Notes under the pieces: model-generated
The model's database searches: none
What the model was told of the DNA's origin: nothing
Seen by the model: only the letters and a program-made list of their open reading frames with translations
Position numbers and translations under genes: made by a program
Source: Hyphomicrobiales bacterium
GTDB lineage: Bacteria > Pseudomonadota > Alphaproteobacteria > Rhizobiales > Xanthobacteraceae
Length of the DNA stretch: 64,000 nt
Assembly (NCBI GenBank): GCA_017305715.1
Contig: JAFKKG010000034.1
Coordinates: forward strand, 1 to 64,000
Direction of reading: 5' to 3'
Shown: piece after piece, positions 16,332 through 24,861 of the stretch
How the letters are laid out: each line of letters opens with the position of its first letter
Position numbering within the stretch: the first letter of the stretch is position 1

Positions 16332-17006
16332 CTACTGCAATCCGGTATCGCCGCTGGTGCGCTTCTTGGCGAGGTCCATCTCGGTCACCGCGATCAGGAT
16401 TTCCGCGCGGGTCTTCAGGTCGGGTGCTTCCAGCATCGCCTGCTTTTCGGCGGGGCCGTAGGGCGACATCATGGCGAGCGCGTTGACCAGCGCCTCGTTG
16501 GGTGCACTCTCGATGCCTTCCCAATCGACCTTCAGATTATTGGCTTTGAGGAAATCGGTCAGCACGTCCAGCAGCGCCACGCGGTCGACGGCTTCCTCGC
16601 CCTTGCGCGCGGTGAAATCGTCGATGAAGGGGAAGTAGTTCACCTTGCATTGCCGGTAGGCGGTCAGCACCGAGAGTTCCTCGACCAGGCGGAAGCGCGA
16701 GACGCCGGTGAGTTCGAGGATGTAACGGCCGTCACCGGATTCGGCGAGCTGGGTGATGCGGCCGACGCAGCCAACCTTGAACAGCACCGGCCGGGCCTCG
16801 TCTCTGCTGTGGGAAATATCCGGCTGGATCATCCCGATCAGCCGGTGACCGTCGCGCAAGCTGTCGTCGACCATCGCCAGATAACGCGGCTCGAAAATAT
16901 TGAGCGGCATCTGGCCGCGCGGCAGCAGCAGCGCGCCGGGCAGCGGAAACACCGGAATGATCTCGGGAAGCTCGCCGGGTCCGCGGTATTCGGCATTGAT
17001 CGGCAT
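16332..17006 (-). CDS. LON peptidase substrate-binding domain protein
   Basis: A 224-residue protein consisting of the N-terminal LON (La) domain only: IIPVFPLPGALLLPRGQMPLNIFEPRYLAMVDD at about residues 16-48, then GCVGRITQLAE and RFRLVEEL. There is no AAA+ or protease domain, so it is not a protease itself; such stand-alone LON proteins are widespread in alphaproteobacteria with unknown role. Start 17006 (GGGACCGC upstream) is preferred to 17027. It follows cnoX by 89 bases on the same strand and is probably cotranscribed, which hints at a protein-quality-control role. Confidence 0.9.
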   Translation of the reverse strand: MPINAEYRGPGELPEIIPVFPLPGALLLPRGQMPLNIFEPRYLAMVDDSLRDGHRLIGMIQPDISHSRDEARPVLFKVGCVGRITQLAESGDGRYILELTGVSRFRLVEELSVLTAYRQCKVNYFPFIDDFTARKGEEAVDRVALLDVLTDFLKANNLKVDWEGIESAPNEALVNALAMMSPYGPAEKQAMLEAPDLKTRAEILIAVTEMDLAKKRTSGDTGLQ

Positions 17007-17095
17007 TTGCGGTCCCGGCCCTAGCACATGGGTTGTCTATGTCTTGTGCGCATTCTTATCGCAAAACCGGTATCCACTTTCGCGGAATACGCAAC

Positions 17096-18019
17096 TCACG
17101 AAAACAGAATCGTCGACAGCCGCCGGCGTCCATCCACGGTCGCTTCATCGGCGCCGCCCCAGGCTTCGAAGAACTGCACGAGCTGCTTGCGCGCGCCGTC
17201 ATCGTTCCATTTGCGGTCGCGCTTGACGATTTCCAGCAACTGGTTGGTCGCCTCGGCACGATTGCCCTGGGCGTTCAACGCGGTCGCCAGATCGAACCGG
17301 CCCTGATGATCGAGCGGATTTGCGGCGACTTTCTGTTCAAGCTCGGTGATCGGGCCGACCGATTGCGCCTGTTCGGCCAGATCGATCGCGGCCTGCACGG
17401 CCTTGACCGCCGCATCGTTGCGCTTGGCTTCCGGCACCATGGCGATGGTCTGCTTGGCCTGTTCGACCGCGCCGGTCGTCACGTAGCATTTCGCCAGACC
17501 CGCCAGCGCCGGGATATTGGTGGAATCGATCGACAGCACCTCGGCATAGATCTGGGCGGCGGCGGCGGCATCGCCTTCCGCCAGCACGGCTTCGGCCTCG
17601 GCGAGGATTTCGGTGATGTTCGGCTCGCCCGGGGCGGCCATGCCCTTGGTCAGCTTGTCGATGAAAGCGGTGACCTGGCTCTCCGGCACCGCGCCCATGA
17701 AGCCGTCGGCCGGCTGGCCGTTGACGAACGCGATCACGGCCGGGATCGACTGGATGCCCATCTGGCCGGGGATCTGCGGATGGTCGTCGATGTTCATCTT
17801 GACCAGCTTGACCTTGCCCTTGGCGGCGCGGACGGCCTTTTCGATGATCGGCGTCAGCTGCCGGCACGGGCCGCACCACGGCGCCCAGAAGTCGATCAGC
17901 ACCGGCTGGCGCTTCGATTCCTCGATGACATCCTTCACGAAGGTCTGGGTGGTGGTTTCCTTGATCAGATCGGGTACGGGCTGCGGCGCCGGGCCGCTGC
18001 CCTGCTCAATTATCGTCAC
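17096..18019 (-). CDS. cnoX: Thioredoxin-TPR chaperedoxin CnoX/YbbN
   Basis: A 307-residue protein. An N-terminal thioredoxin domain carries FWAPWCGPCRQL (Cys49 and Cys52), and the C-terminal half is helical tetratricopeptide repeats (about 130-290). This is the CnoX (YbbN) layout, a chaperone-like holdase that protects substrates under oxidative stress and hands them to GroEL or DnaK. Unlike E. coli CnoX, which has a degenerate motif, the complete CxxC suggests redox activity, as in other alphaproteobacterial members. The start is GTG at 18019 with CGAGGAT five bases upstream. Confidence 0.9.
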   Translation of the reverse strand: MTIIEQGSGPAPQPVPDLIKETTTQTFVKDVIEESKRQPVLIDFWAPWCGPCRQLTPIIEKAVRAAKGKVKLVKMNIDDHPQIPGQMGIQSIPAVIAFVNGQPADGFMGAVPESQVTAFIDKLTKGMAAPGEPNITEILAEAEAVLAEGDAAAAAQIYAEVLSIDSTNIPALAGLAKCYVTTGAVEQAKQTIAMVPEAKRNDAAVKAVQAAIDLAEQAQSVGPITELEQKVAANPLDHQGRFDLATALNAQGNRAEATNQLLEIVKRDRKWNDDGARKQLVQFFEAWGGADEATVDGRRRLSTILFS

Positions 18020-18465
18020 GGTATCCTCGCCTGATGTCTTGAGAATTGGTCTTAAAGGCTGTCCTGAGATGGCGCCCTTCTAGCACGGAAGGGGACGAAG
18101 TTCTCACCCGCTAGATGGCGGCTGGGTCACAAAATTCAATCGGTCTCGGCCGCCGGGCCACGAGCGTATCAGGCGTGAGACGGCCGCCGAAGTCTGGCCG
18201 GCGCGACGAATTGACCGGGAGGGGTGCGTCCCGGAGCCGGTGCGAATCGCCGCGCGATATCAGGCCATTCGGCCCCGGAATTTCCGCTCCCGGGGCCGGG
18301 GAACCGATTAGTGGGGTTTGGAAGGCGTTTCGGACCGATTCGTGCCAAATTATTAAGAAAATCGGGCGACCAGAGCTGTTCCGGCCGCGTTCGCCCTGTT
18401 GCATTCGCGGCCTGCATTTGGCATAGCTCTGCCGTTGCCGGCGAGCGATCGCCGACATCTCGGAT
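18020..18465. other. Gene-free region between cnoX and tRNA-Gly
   Basis: 446 bases with no supportable gene. Short frames exist on both strands but have biased, low-complexity translations and no ribosome sites. It must hold the cnoX promoter on the minus strand and the tRNA promoter on the plus strand; I could not assign either with confidence. Confidence 0.5.
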
Positions 18466-18540
<75 letters not shown>

Positions 18541-18699
18541 AGATTTTCTCTGGCAAATATGCAGCTTCCTGCATCGGGGACGGCAGTCGGCTGTTCTCGA
18601 TCCGCTTCGTGCGGCGGCGCCGATCGTCTCGTTACCTGTACATCTGACCGCACATAAACGCGCGGCGCTGCCATGGCCCGGCTGAGGTGGATTCGTCGC

Positions 18700-19149
18700 T
18701 TACGAGGATCGCTCGGCGTATTCGGCGAGCAGCTTGGGATACAACTCCATCGGAGGGAATTGCTCGAAGCTGTGAACGGCAGGCGTTGTCGCCCAAGCCA
18801 ATTTTTCACTCGTATAGGTCTCGATAAAGGGAGCGTATGAACCTGCTTCGTCGAGCATCGTTGCGCGGACGTTGACGAATTGGTCCGCCCCTTCCGGGCG
18901 GGTGAACATCCAGCTCATGCAATGAGCACAGAAAAAATGGCGCGTTGGGCCGTGCAGGCCGCCAATAGCGGGTTCGCCCTGGGTTATTTCAAAGCAATCG
19001 CTCGGATACAGGGCGCTCAGCGAAAACGCGCTCGCCGTCATACGCTGGCAACCCGTACAATGGCACGCCATGGTAACCAGCGGCGCTGCTTTAACGCGGA
19101 ATCGTACCCGTCCGCAACGGCATCCGCCAGCCTGAATTGAAGTTTGCAT
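18700..19149 (-). CDS. GFA family protein (second copy)
   Basis: A 149-residue GFA/CENP-V fold protein. Zinc-ligand cysteines are in [20 protein letters not shown] and CAHCMSWMF. Start 19149 is chosen because GGAGG lies five bases before it; an ATG at 19161 also has a ribosome-site-like GAAAGG. Similarity to the protein at 520-921 is confined to the zinc motifs. Some relatives are annotated glutathione-dependent formaldehyde-activating enzyme, but the real substrate is unknown. It is divergent from the DUF2157 gene at 19319. Confidence 0.87.
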   Translation of the reverse strand: MQTSIQAGGCRCGRVRFRVKAAPLVTMACHCTGCQRMTASAFSLSALYPSDCFEITQGEPAIGGLHGPTRHFFCAHCMSWMFTRPEGADQFVNVRATMLDEAGSYAPFIETYTSEKLAWATTPAVHSFEQFPPMELYPKLLAEYAERSS

Positions 19150-19318
19150 CCTTGCCTCCATGACCTTTCGAATAGCGCAAAATGGGAGGCGATGCGATTC
19201 GTTTCACATGCGCATGCTTCTTTCTGTCGAACCTGCGTGCCATCTTCTGATACCAAGGATGGCAGCGTCGTCTCCTGCCGCGCCGCGAGGATTGTCGTGA
19301 CGCAAGCGAGGCTATCAA

Positions 19319-20605
19319 TTGTTTAAGCGCGGATATCGGCAACGCCTCGAGGCGGACCTCGTCAAATGGGTCGCGGACGGCGTGATCTCGGGCGACGCCG
19401 CGCAGTCGATTCGTAACGCACGATTTGGCGAGGAGGGCGCATCGCGGCTGCCTGCGATCTTCGCGATGCTCGGCGCCCTGATGCTGGCGGCCAGCGTCAG
19501 TGCTTTTGTCGCCGCGAACTGGCAGGAGATTCCGCGTCTGGTGCGGCTGGTCGGCATCCTCGCGCTGATCGCGGCCTGTTTTCCCATTGCCCTGCAACTC
19601 GGCCGGCGGGCCATGCCATGGGGCGACGATGCGGCGGTGACGTTCGCCACGCTGTGCTTTGGTGCGGGCGTCGCGCTGGTCGGGCAGATGTATCATCTGC
19701 CGGGCGATTGGCCGGCCGGCGCGGTGCTGGTTGCGATCGGCGCCGTCAGCGCAGCCGCGCTGACCGGCAAGAGCGGCCCGCTGGTGATTGCCTTCGCGGC
19801 GATGACGGCATGGTCCTGCGGAAGGTTTGACGACGCGCAATGGCGTGAAATCCATTGGCCGTTCTTCCTGCTGTTCGTTCCGGCATTTGCCCTGGCGCTG
19901 GGCCGCGAAAACCGGCTGGTCGCGCACACCGCGGTGCTGGCGCTAAGCGTGTGGCTGGCCACACTGATGTGGACGCCAGCGAATCGGCTGGTCGATGGCG
20001 GCATAGCGATCGCGATCGCGTATATGGCGATCGGGCTGCTGGCGCTGGACCGGGACTGGCCCGCCGAATTCCGGGCGCTGTTGCCATGGGGCGCCTGGGC
20101 CTTCGGCGTGCTGCTCTGTTTTGAAATCGAATTCGTCCTGGAAAGATCAACCATCGTCGCGCACGCCTTCGATGCGCGTGTCGGCCTTGCCTGGGGCGTG
20201 GCGGCGATGGCGCTTGCGGCCCTCGCGGTGCTGGCGCGGGACAGGGACAAGGGGCGGCTCATGATCATCGCGGCTTGTGCCATTGGTCTGGCGATCCCGC
20301 TGATGCTGGTGGGCGGTTCCGCACTTCCGAGCCGCATGCTGGTCCCCATCGCCGTGCTCGTCAGCGCGGTGACCCTGATTGCGGGCGGTCTCCTTGTCGG
20401 CCTCCGAACATTGGTCGTCGTCGGCTACGCGGTGTTCGGCGTCTCGATCCTGCTCCTGCTCTGGCGCACGGTCGGCACCCTGCTCGGCCAATCCCTGTTC
20501 TTCCTGGTCGCCGGCGTCGTGCTGCTTGGCCTCGCCTTCGGCGCGCGCCGGCTGGCAGGCTGGTCGCGGCGCATGGATCGATCATCATCGGCAGGAGCGG
20601 CCTGA
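19319..20605 (+). CDS. DUF2157 membrane protein
   Basis: A 428-residue protein: a soluble N terminus of about 45 residues with the DUF2157 signature (LVKWVADGVISGDAAQSI) followed by about twelve hydrophobic segments. The start is TTG at 19319, with CGAGG ten bases upstream; no ATG in frame is better placed. The last codon overlaps the next gene in TGATG, so the two are translationally coupled. DUF2157 proteins are usually followed by a GDYXXLXY protein, as here; neither has a known biochemical role. Confidence 0.88.
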   Translation: MFKRGYRQRLEADLVKWVADGVISGDAAQSIRNARFGEEGASRLPAIFAMLGALMLAASVSAFVAANWQEIPRLVRLVGILALIAACFPIALQLGRRAMPWGDDAAVTFATLCFGAGVALVGQMYHLPGDWPAGAVLVAIGAVSAAALTGKSGPLVIAFAAMTAWSCGRFDDAQWREIHWPFFLLFVPAFALALGRENRLVAHTAVLALSVWLATLMWTPANRLVDGGIAIAIAYMAIGLLALDRDWPAEFRALLPWGAWAFGVLLCFEIEFVLERSTIVAHAFDARVGLAWGVAAMALAALAVLARDRDKGRLMIIAACAIGLAIPLMLVGGSALPSRMLVPIAVLVSAVTLIAGGLLVGLRTLVVVGYAVFGVSILLLLWRTVGTLLGQSLFFLVAGVVLLGLAFGARRLAGWSRRMDRSSSAGAA

Positions 20606-21216
20606 TGGGTGCGATCGACCATCTGATCGGCCGCGTGCCGCTCGTTGTGCGCTACATCCTGGCCGCGTTGCTGCTCTGCGGGCTGATTCTTGCGATGGTC
20701 TATCAGCGCGCGGGGATATTGCGCGATGGGCAAGAGGTGCGGCTCGAGGTCGTGCCCGTCGATCCCCGCGACCTGTTTCGCGGCGATTATGTCGTTCTCG
20801 ACTACCGAATCGCGGCGGTCGACTTGCCGAAGGACGCCACGAATGAGTTCCGGCAGGGACAAAAAGTCTTCGTGACCTTGCGGCCCAACGAGGCCGGCAA
20901 GGCGAGGGCGGTCGCGATCTCATCCGAACGGCCGGCGGTCACCGGCGCCGATATCGTCATTCAGGGCACGGTGACCGCGGCCTCGGTCTGTCCGTTCAAC
21001 GAGGCCGGGATCAGGGATTGCAAGTCCGCGAACCGTGCCGTCCGCGTGAAATACGGGCTCGAAAGCTATTTCGTGCCGCAAGGCGAGGGCAAGAAAATCG
21101 AGACCACGGAAAAGGCGCGGCTGGAAGTGGTTGCCGCCGTCGCCCCGTCCGGCCAGTCCGCGATCAAGCGCCTGCTGATCGACGGCAGGCCGGTCTATGA
21201 CGAGCCGCCCTATTGA
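20605..21216 (+). CDS. GDYXXLXY domain protein
   Basis: A 203-residue protein with one N-terminal membrane helix (about 15-37) and a periplasmic domain containing the naming motif FRGDYVVLDYRI at about residues 64-75. Start 20605 overlaps the DUF2157 stop by one base; AGGAG lies upstream inside the DUF2157 gene. The conserved pairing suggests that both act together in one membrane assembly, which is inference from gene order. Confidence 0.9.
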   Translation: MGAIDHLIGRVPLVVRYILAALLLCGLILAMVYQRAGILRDGQEVRLEVVPVDPRDLFRGDYVVLDYRIAAVDLPKDATNEFRQGQKVFVTLRPNEAGKARAVAISSERPAVTGADIVIQGTVTAASVCPFNEAGIRDCKSANRAVRVKYGLESYFVPQGEGKKIETTEKARLEVVAAVAPSGQSAIKRLLIDGRPVYDEPPY

Positions 21217-21434
21217 CGGACCGCTCGCCGACGAATGGAAGGGCGCTTCAGTTTTGCGACCCACCGTTCCGGCCATCCGATGTCGCCGGCAATCGGCGTC
21301 GCGCCCAGCCGGGCAAACCGTACGGCTGACGCGTCCGATCGCGCGAGCCCGCACAATTCATGGCCGCGGCCAACGAGTTCCCGCACCACGGCAGAACCGA
21401 TCAGGCCCGTTCCGCCGAGCACGAATACGCGCAC
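21210..21434 (-). pseudogene. Truncated NAD-dependent epimerase/SDR fragment
   Basis: A 74-residue frame starting MRVFVLGGTGLIGSAVVREL, the Rossmann GxxGxxG start of extended SDR epimerases, running well through LARLGATPIAGDIGWPERWVAKL and then ending in unrelated residues and a stop. Functional relatives are about 280-330 residues, so only the first quarter remains. The break lies near the 3' end of the GDYXXLXY gene, with which the fragment overlaps by 7 bases tail-to-tail, suggesting a deletion that joined the two loci. Confidence 0.75.
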
Positions 21435-21752
21435 GATCTGTCCCTCCTGCGGAAGCCCGCTCGGCTGACGCCGCGCCGTAGGTACCGGCGCGTTGGCTTT
21501 GCTGGAATATTGCGGTGCAGCGCGACGCCACCTGCAAAAATATATCCATCAAAATCCAGTGAAGAAGATTTTCTTCGCAATTTATTTCGTTCTGACGAAG
21601 TCGGGCAGCATCCGCTTCTCACGCGCGACGGATGTGCTACCATTTTGTGGTCTGACCCACCTCTCCAGACCAGTTCGTCTCGAACGTCCAAACCAAAATA
21701 ATAACAGACGCAGCCGCAACGATCACATCAAGGCTGCATAGGGAGTGACGCG
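21435..21752. other. AT-rich intergenic region before the PQQ dehydrogenase
   Basis: 318 bases without a gene. The middle (21536-21600) is AT-rich compared with its surroundings, with ATATATCC and a short inverted repeat GAAGAA/TTTCTTC at about 21561-21575. It probably carries the promoter of the PQQ dehydrogenase gene, but no clear -35/-10 pair was assigned. Confidence 0.4.
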
Positions 21753-23015
21753 ATGAAATCGGCTTTGAATCGATCTATTCTTGCGCTCACAGCGATCCTC
21801 GTTGTCGCGGCGGCCAGCCAGGCCAATGCGCAACAGAAGGCGCTGAAGAAATATGAATCCGGCACCAAGGAATTCTGGACCCATCCGCCGGACGACTGGT
21901 TCCTCGGCGATGAGACCGAAGCCCAGAAGGGCCTCGCGCCGCCCTCCGGCCCGCCGACCGGCGCGTCCGATGCCGAACTCGCCAAGCTGATTCCGAAGAT
22001 CAAGCTGCCGCCGGGCTTCAAGATCGAGGTCTATGCCTCCAACGTGCTGGCGGCGCGGCAGATGGCCTGGGGCGACAAGGGCACGCTGTTCGTCGGCTCC
22101 TTCGGGCTCGGTAACGTCTATGCGATCAAGGACAATGGCGGCAAGCGGGAGGTCAAGACCATCCTCAAGGGCCTCAACATGCCGACCGGCCTCGCGTTCC
22201 GCGATGGCGCGCTCTACGTCATCGCGGTCGACAAGCTGATCAAATACGACAACGCCGAAGCCAATCTCGATAATCTCGGGCAGGGCAAGGTGGTGTATGA
22301 CGACATGCCGTCCTATGCGGCGCATGGCTGGAAATACATCGCGGTCGACAAGGACGGCTGGTTCTATCTGCCGTTCGGACCCCCCTTCAACATCGGCATT
22401 CCGCCGACCAGCGTCTCGCAGATCCGCCGCGTCGATCCGAAGACCGGCAACGCCGAAATCTATGCGCTCGGCGTCCGCAACAGCGTCGGCGGCGACGTCG
22501 ATCCGCGCACCGGCCGCTACTGGTTCACGGAAAACGCCCGCGACTGGATGAGCGACGACATCCCGAGCGACAAGCTCAACATGATCTCGAAGATCGGCGA
22601 GCATTTCGGCTATCCCTATTGCCACCAGGGCAATCTGCCGGATCCGAAATTCGCGATGGGCCACAAGTGCTCGGAATTCACCCCGCCCGTGCTCAATCTC
22701 GGTGCGCATGTGGCGCCGCTCGGCATGAAGTTCTACACCGGCAATCAATTTCCCGCCGAGTACAAGAACAACATCTTCATCGCCGAGCACGGCTCCTGGA
22801 ACCGGCATAAATACCAGGGCGCGCGGATCAAGCGCGTGATCGTCGGACCCGACGGCAAGAACGCCAAGCAGGAAATTTTTGCTTCCGGCTGGCTCGAAGG
22901 CGACCAGGGCTATCTCGGCCGTCCCGCCGACGTCATCCTGGACAAGGACGGCGCGCTCTTGATCGCCGACGACTGGGCCGGCGCGATCTATCGCATCAGC
23001 TACGCGAAGAAGTGA
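21753..23015 (+). CDS. PQQ-dependent sugar (sorbosone-type) dehydrogenase
   Basis: A 420-residue periplasmic protein. Residues 1-26 are a Sec signal peptide (cleavage near ANA-QQ). The rest is a six-bladed beta-propeller of the soluble glucose/L-sorbosone dehydrogenase type: KLPPGFKIEVYASNV, ARQMAWGDKGTLFVGS, DGWFYLPFGPP, GVRNSVGGDVDPRTG and a final LIADDWAGAIYRI. PQQ and calcium would be the cofactors, oxidising an aldose or polyol in the periplasm. The substrate is not predictable. A di-heme cytochrome c follows on the same strand and is a likely electron acceptor, although 169 bases with a repeat element separate them. Confidence 0.87.
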   Translation: MKSALNRSILALTAILVVAAASQANAQQKALKKYESGTKEFWTHPPDDWFLGDETEAQKGLAPPSGPPTGASDAELAKLIPKIKLPPGFKIEVYASNVLAARQMAWGDKGTLFVGSFGLGNVYAIKDNGGKREVKTILKGLNMPTGLAFRDGALYVIAVDKLIKYDNAEANLDNLGQGKVVYDDMPSYAAHGWKYIAVDKDGWFYLPFGPPFNIGIPPTSVSQIRRVDPKTGNAEIYALGVRNSVGGDVDPRTGRYWFTENARDWMSDDIPSDKLNMISKIGEHFGYPYCHQGNLPDPKFAMGHKCSEFTPPVLNLGAHVAPLGMKFYTGNQFPAEYKNNIFIAEHGSWNRHKYQGARIKRVIVGPDGKNAKQEIFASGWLEGDQGYLGRPADVILDKDGALLIADDWAGAIYRISYAKK

Positions 23016-23049
23016 GTCCGCGATAACGTCGCCGCATCGGAGGTCTGCC

Positions 23050-23150
23050 GCCTCTCCCATGGGGAGAGGGCTGGGGCGAGGGGGTACGGTTTATCGTTAG
23101 GCCGTAACCCTCACCCGGCGCTATGCGCCGACCTCTCCCATGGGAGGGGT
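23050..23150. repeat. Dispersed repeat with CCTCTCCC/GGGAGAGG arms
   Basis: Contains CCTCTCCCATGGGGAGAGG, a GGCGAGGG/CCCTCACCC pair and a second CCTCTCCCATGGGAGGGG. The pattern is typical of a common intergenic repeat in this bacterial group. It lies between the dehydrogenase and its cytochrome. Confidence 0.65.
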
Positions 23151-23184
23151 GGAACCGAACTCGCCGCAGGACTGTTTCCAGACA

Positions 23185-23778
23185 ATGATCAAATCCATGC
23201 TTCGCTCACTATCGCTTGTGGCTGCATTCGTCGCGTGCTTTGCAGGTGCGCCCGCCCATGCCGCCGATATCGCCGCCGGCAAGGCAAAGGCCGAATTGTG
23301 CGTCGGCTGCCATGGCGAAAATGGCATCTCGCAAATGGAGAACATTCCCTCGCTCGCGGCGCAGCCCGATCTGTTCATCCAGTGGCAGCTCGTGTTTTTT
23401 CGCGCCGGCACCCGCAAGAACGAGCAGATGCAGCCGGTCGTCGAACAGCTCACCAATGAAGACATCCGCAATCTCGGCGCCTACTACGCCTCGCTGGCGC
23501 CGCCGAAGCCGCCGGTGGACGACAATTCGGACATGTCAAAGAAGGGCGCGCAGGCGGCGGTGGGCCGTCGCTGCGCCTCATGCCATACCGACAGCTATGC
23601 CGGCACCAAGGCGGTCGCCCGCGTCGCCGGCCAGCGCCAGGAATATCTGTTGAAGGCGCTGCACGATTATAAATCCGGCGTGCGCTCCGGCGGCGGCATG
23701 GCGGCGATGGCGGATGTCGCCTATCCCCTCAGCGAGGAAGAGATCGAGGCGCTGGCGCATTATCTGGCGCATTTGTGA
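23185..23778 (+). CDS. Di-heme cytochrome c (c4-like)
   Basis: A 197-residue periplasmic protein with a signal peptide (to about residue 27, APAHA-AD) and two heme-binding motifs, CVGCH at 39-43 and CASCH at 130-134, each in its own c-type domain. Likely axial methionines are in the two NE(Q)M/MAAMAD segments. The layout fits cytochrome c4 or the electron-acceptor subunits of PQQ dehydrogenases; its position right after the PQQ sugar dehydrogenase suggests that pairing. Start 23185 is chosen for a proper signal peptide; the ribosome site is weak. Confidence 0.88.
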   Translation: MIKSMLRSLSLVAAFVACFAGAPAHAADIAAGKAKAELCVGCHGENGISQMENIPSLAAQPDLFIQWQLVFFRAGTRKNEQMQPVVEQLTNEDIRNLGAYYASLAPPKPPVDDNSDMSKKGAQAAVGRRCASCHTDSYAGTKAVARVAGQRQEYLLKALHDYKSGVRSGGGMAAMADVAYPLSEEEIEALAHYLAHL

Positions 23779-23781
23779 GAG

Positions 23782-23852
23782 CGCGAATGACGAATAGCGA
23801 ATGGAAATTCGTCTCCGCTTCCCTATTCGCCACTCCCTATTCGCTACTCGCC
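23782..23852. repeat. REP-like palindromic element, family 2
   Basis: GAATGACGAATAGCGAATGG pairs imperfectly with CTATTCGCCACTCCCTATTC; same family as 11150-11217 and 24804-24860. Confidence 0.78.
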
Positions 23853-23854
23853 CC

Positions 23855-24775
23855 TTACCCCCGCTGCTTCTCATACGCCTTGAGATGGGTGTAGGCGATA
23901 CGCAGTTTCGGCACCGGGATTTTCGCGGCATCGGCGCGGGCGACGAGATCGCCGATCACGTGATCGGCCTCGACCGGCAGGCCCGCCTTGATGTCGCGGA
24001 ACATCGAGGCCGTCATCGGCGAGCCTTCGGCGGTCAGAAGGCCGCGCGTGCGCTGGAAAAATGGACCGGTCGGCTCGTGGCCGGCGGCCTTCGCGATCGC
24101 GCTGGTCTCATCGAGCATGCCGAGCAGGAAATCGCGGCCGCCGGCGACCGCCAGGATATTGCCGACCGAGGTGCGCATCAGGCAGGTCGAGGCCGCGAGC
24201 GAGGACAGAAACACCCACTTCTCCCACATGTCCTGCATGATGTGTTCACTGGCGGTGGCGCCGATATTGCCGCTGGTGAAGACGTCCGCAATGGCGCGGA
24301 CGCGATCCGACATCCTGCCGTCGCGCTCGCCGAAATTGAGCGACTGCATCGGCGCCAGCTGCACCACCTCGCGCGCCTCGTTGAGCGTCGCCGCGATCGC
24401 GCAGAGCCCGCCGAGAACCCGGTCGGCGCCGAACTTCCCGTCGAGCGTACCCAGATGCAGCATGCCGTTGAGCAACGGGATGATCGAGGTGTTGGGCCCT
24501 ACCGCCGGCGCAAAGGATTTGATGGCGTCCTCGAGGTCGAACGCCTTGCAGCTCAGCAGCACGACGTCGAATTTTTCCGAGAGCTTGTCGGCCTGCACCG
24601 TGGGCGGGTTTTTCAGTGTCACATCGCCGTTCGGGCTCTTGATCACGAGACCCACGGAGGCAAGTTCGGCCGCGCGCTTCGGCCGCACCAGGAAGGTGAC
24701 GTCACGCCCGGCTTGCAGCAGCCTGCCGCCGAAATATCCGCCGATGGCGCCGGCGCCGACCACGAGAACTCGCAT
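23855..24775 (-). CDS. panE: 2-dehydropantoate 2-reductase
   Basis: A 306-residue NADPH-dependent ketopantoate reductase of the PanE/ApbA family, which makes pantoate for vitamin B5 and CoA. The Rossmann motif GAGAIGGYFGGRL is at residues 7-19, the catalytic lysine lies in LLSCKAFDLEDA, and the C-terminal helical domain has the MWEKWVFLSSLAA segment with family residues. Length normal. Many genomes carry several paralogues with other ketoacid substrates, so pantoate synthesis is likely but not certain. It is flanked on both sides by the same repeat family. Confidence 0.88.
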   Translation of the reverse strand: MRVLVVGAGAIGGYFGGRLLQAGRDVTFLVRPKRAAELASVGLVIKSPNGDVTLKNPPTVQADKLSEKFDVVLLSCKAFDLEDAIKSFAPAVGPNTSIIPLLNGMLHLGTLDGKFGADRVLGGLCAIAATLNEAREVVQLAPMQSLNFGERDGRMSDRVRAIADVFTSGNIGATASEHIMQDMWEKWVFLSSLAASTCLMRTSVGNILAVAGGRDFLLGMLDETSAIAKAAGHEPTGPFFQRTRGLLTAEGSPMTASMFRDIKAGLPVEADHVIGDLVARADAAKIPVPKLRIAYTHLKAYEKQRG

Positions 24776-24803
24776 TGTTTGGGATCCTGTTGTTGGTTTT
24801 GAG

Positions 24804-24860
24804 CGGCGAATGGCGAGTAGCGAATAGGGAAGGGTCCATTCGCCACTCGCTACTCGCTAC
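24804..24860. repeat. REP-like palindromic element, family 2
   Basis: GCGAATGGCGAGTAGCGAAT pairs with ATTCGCCACTCGCTACTCGC; third copy in the window, just after the panE start and next to the SDR stop. Confidence 0.8.
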
Positions 24861-24861
24861 C

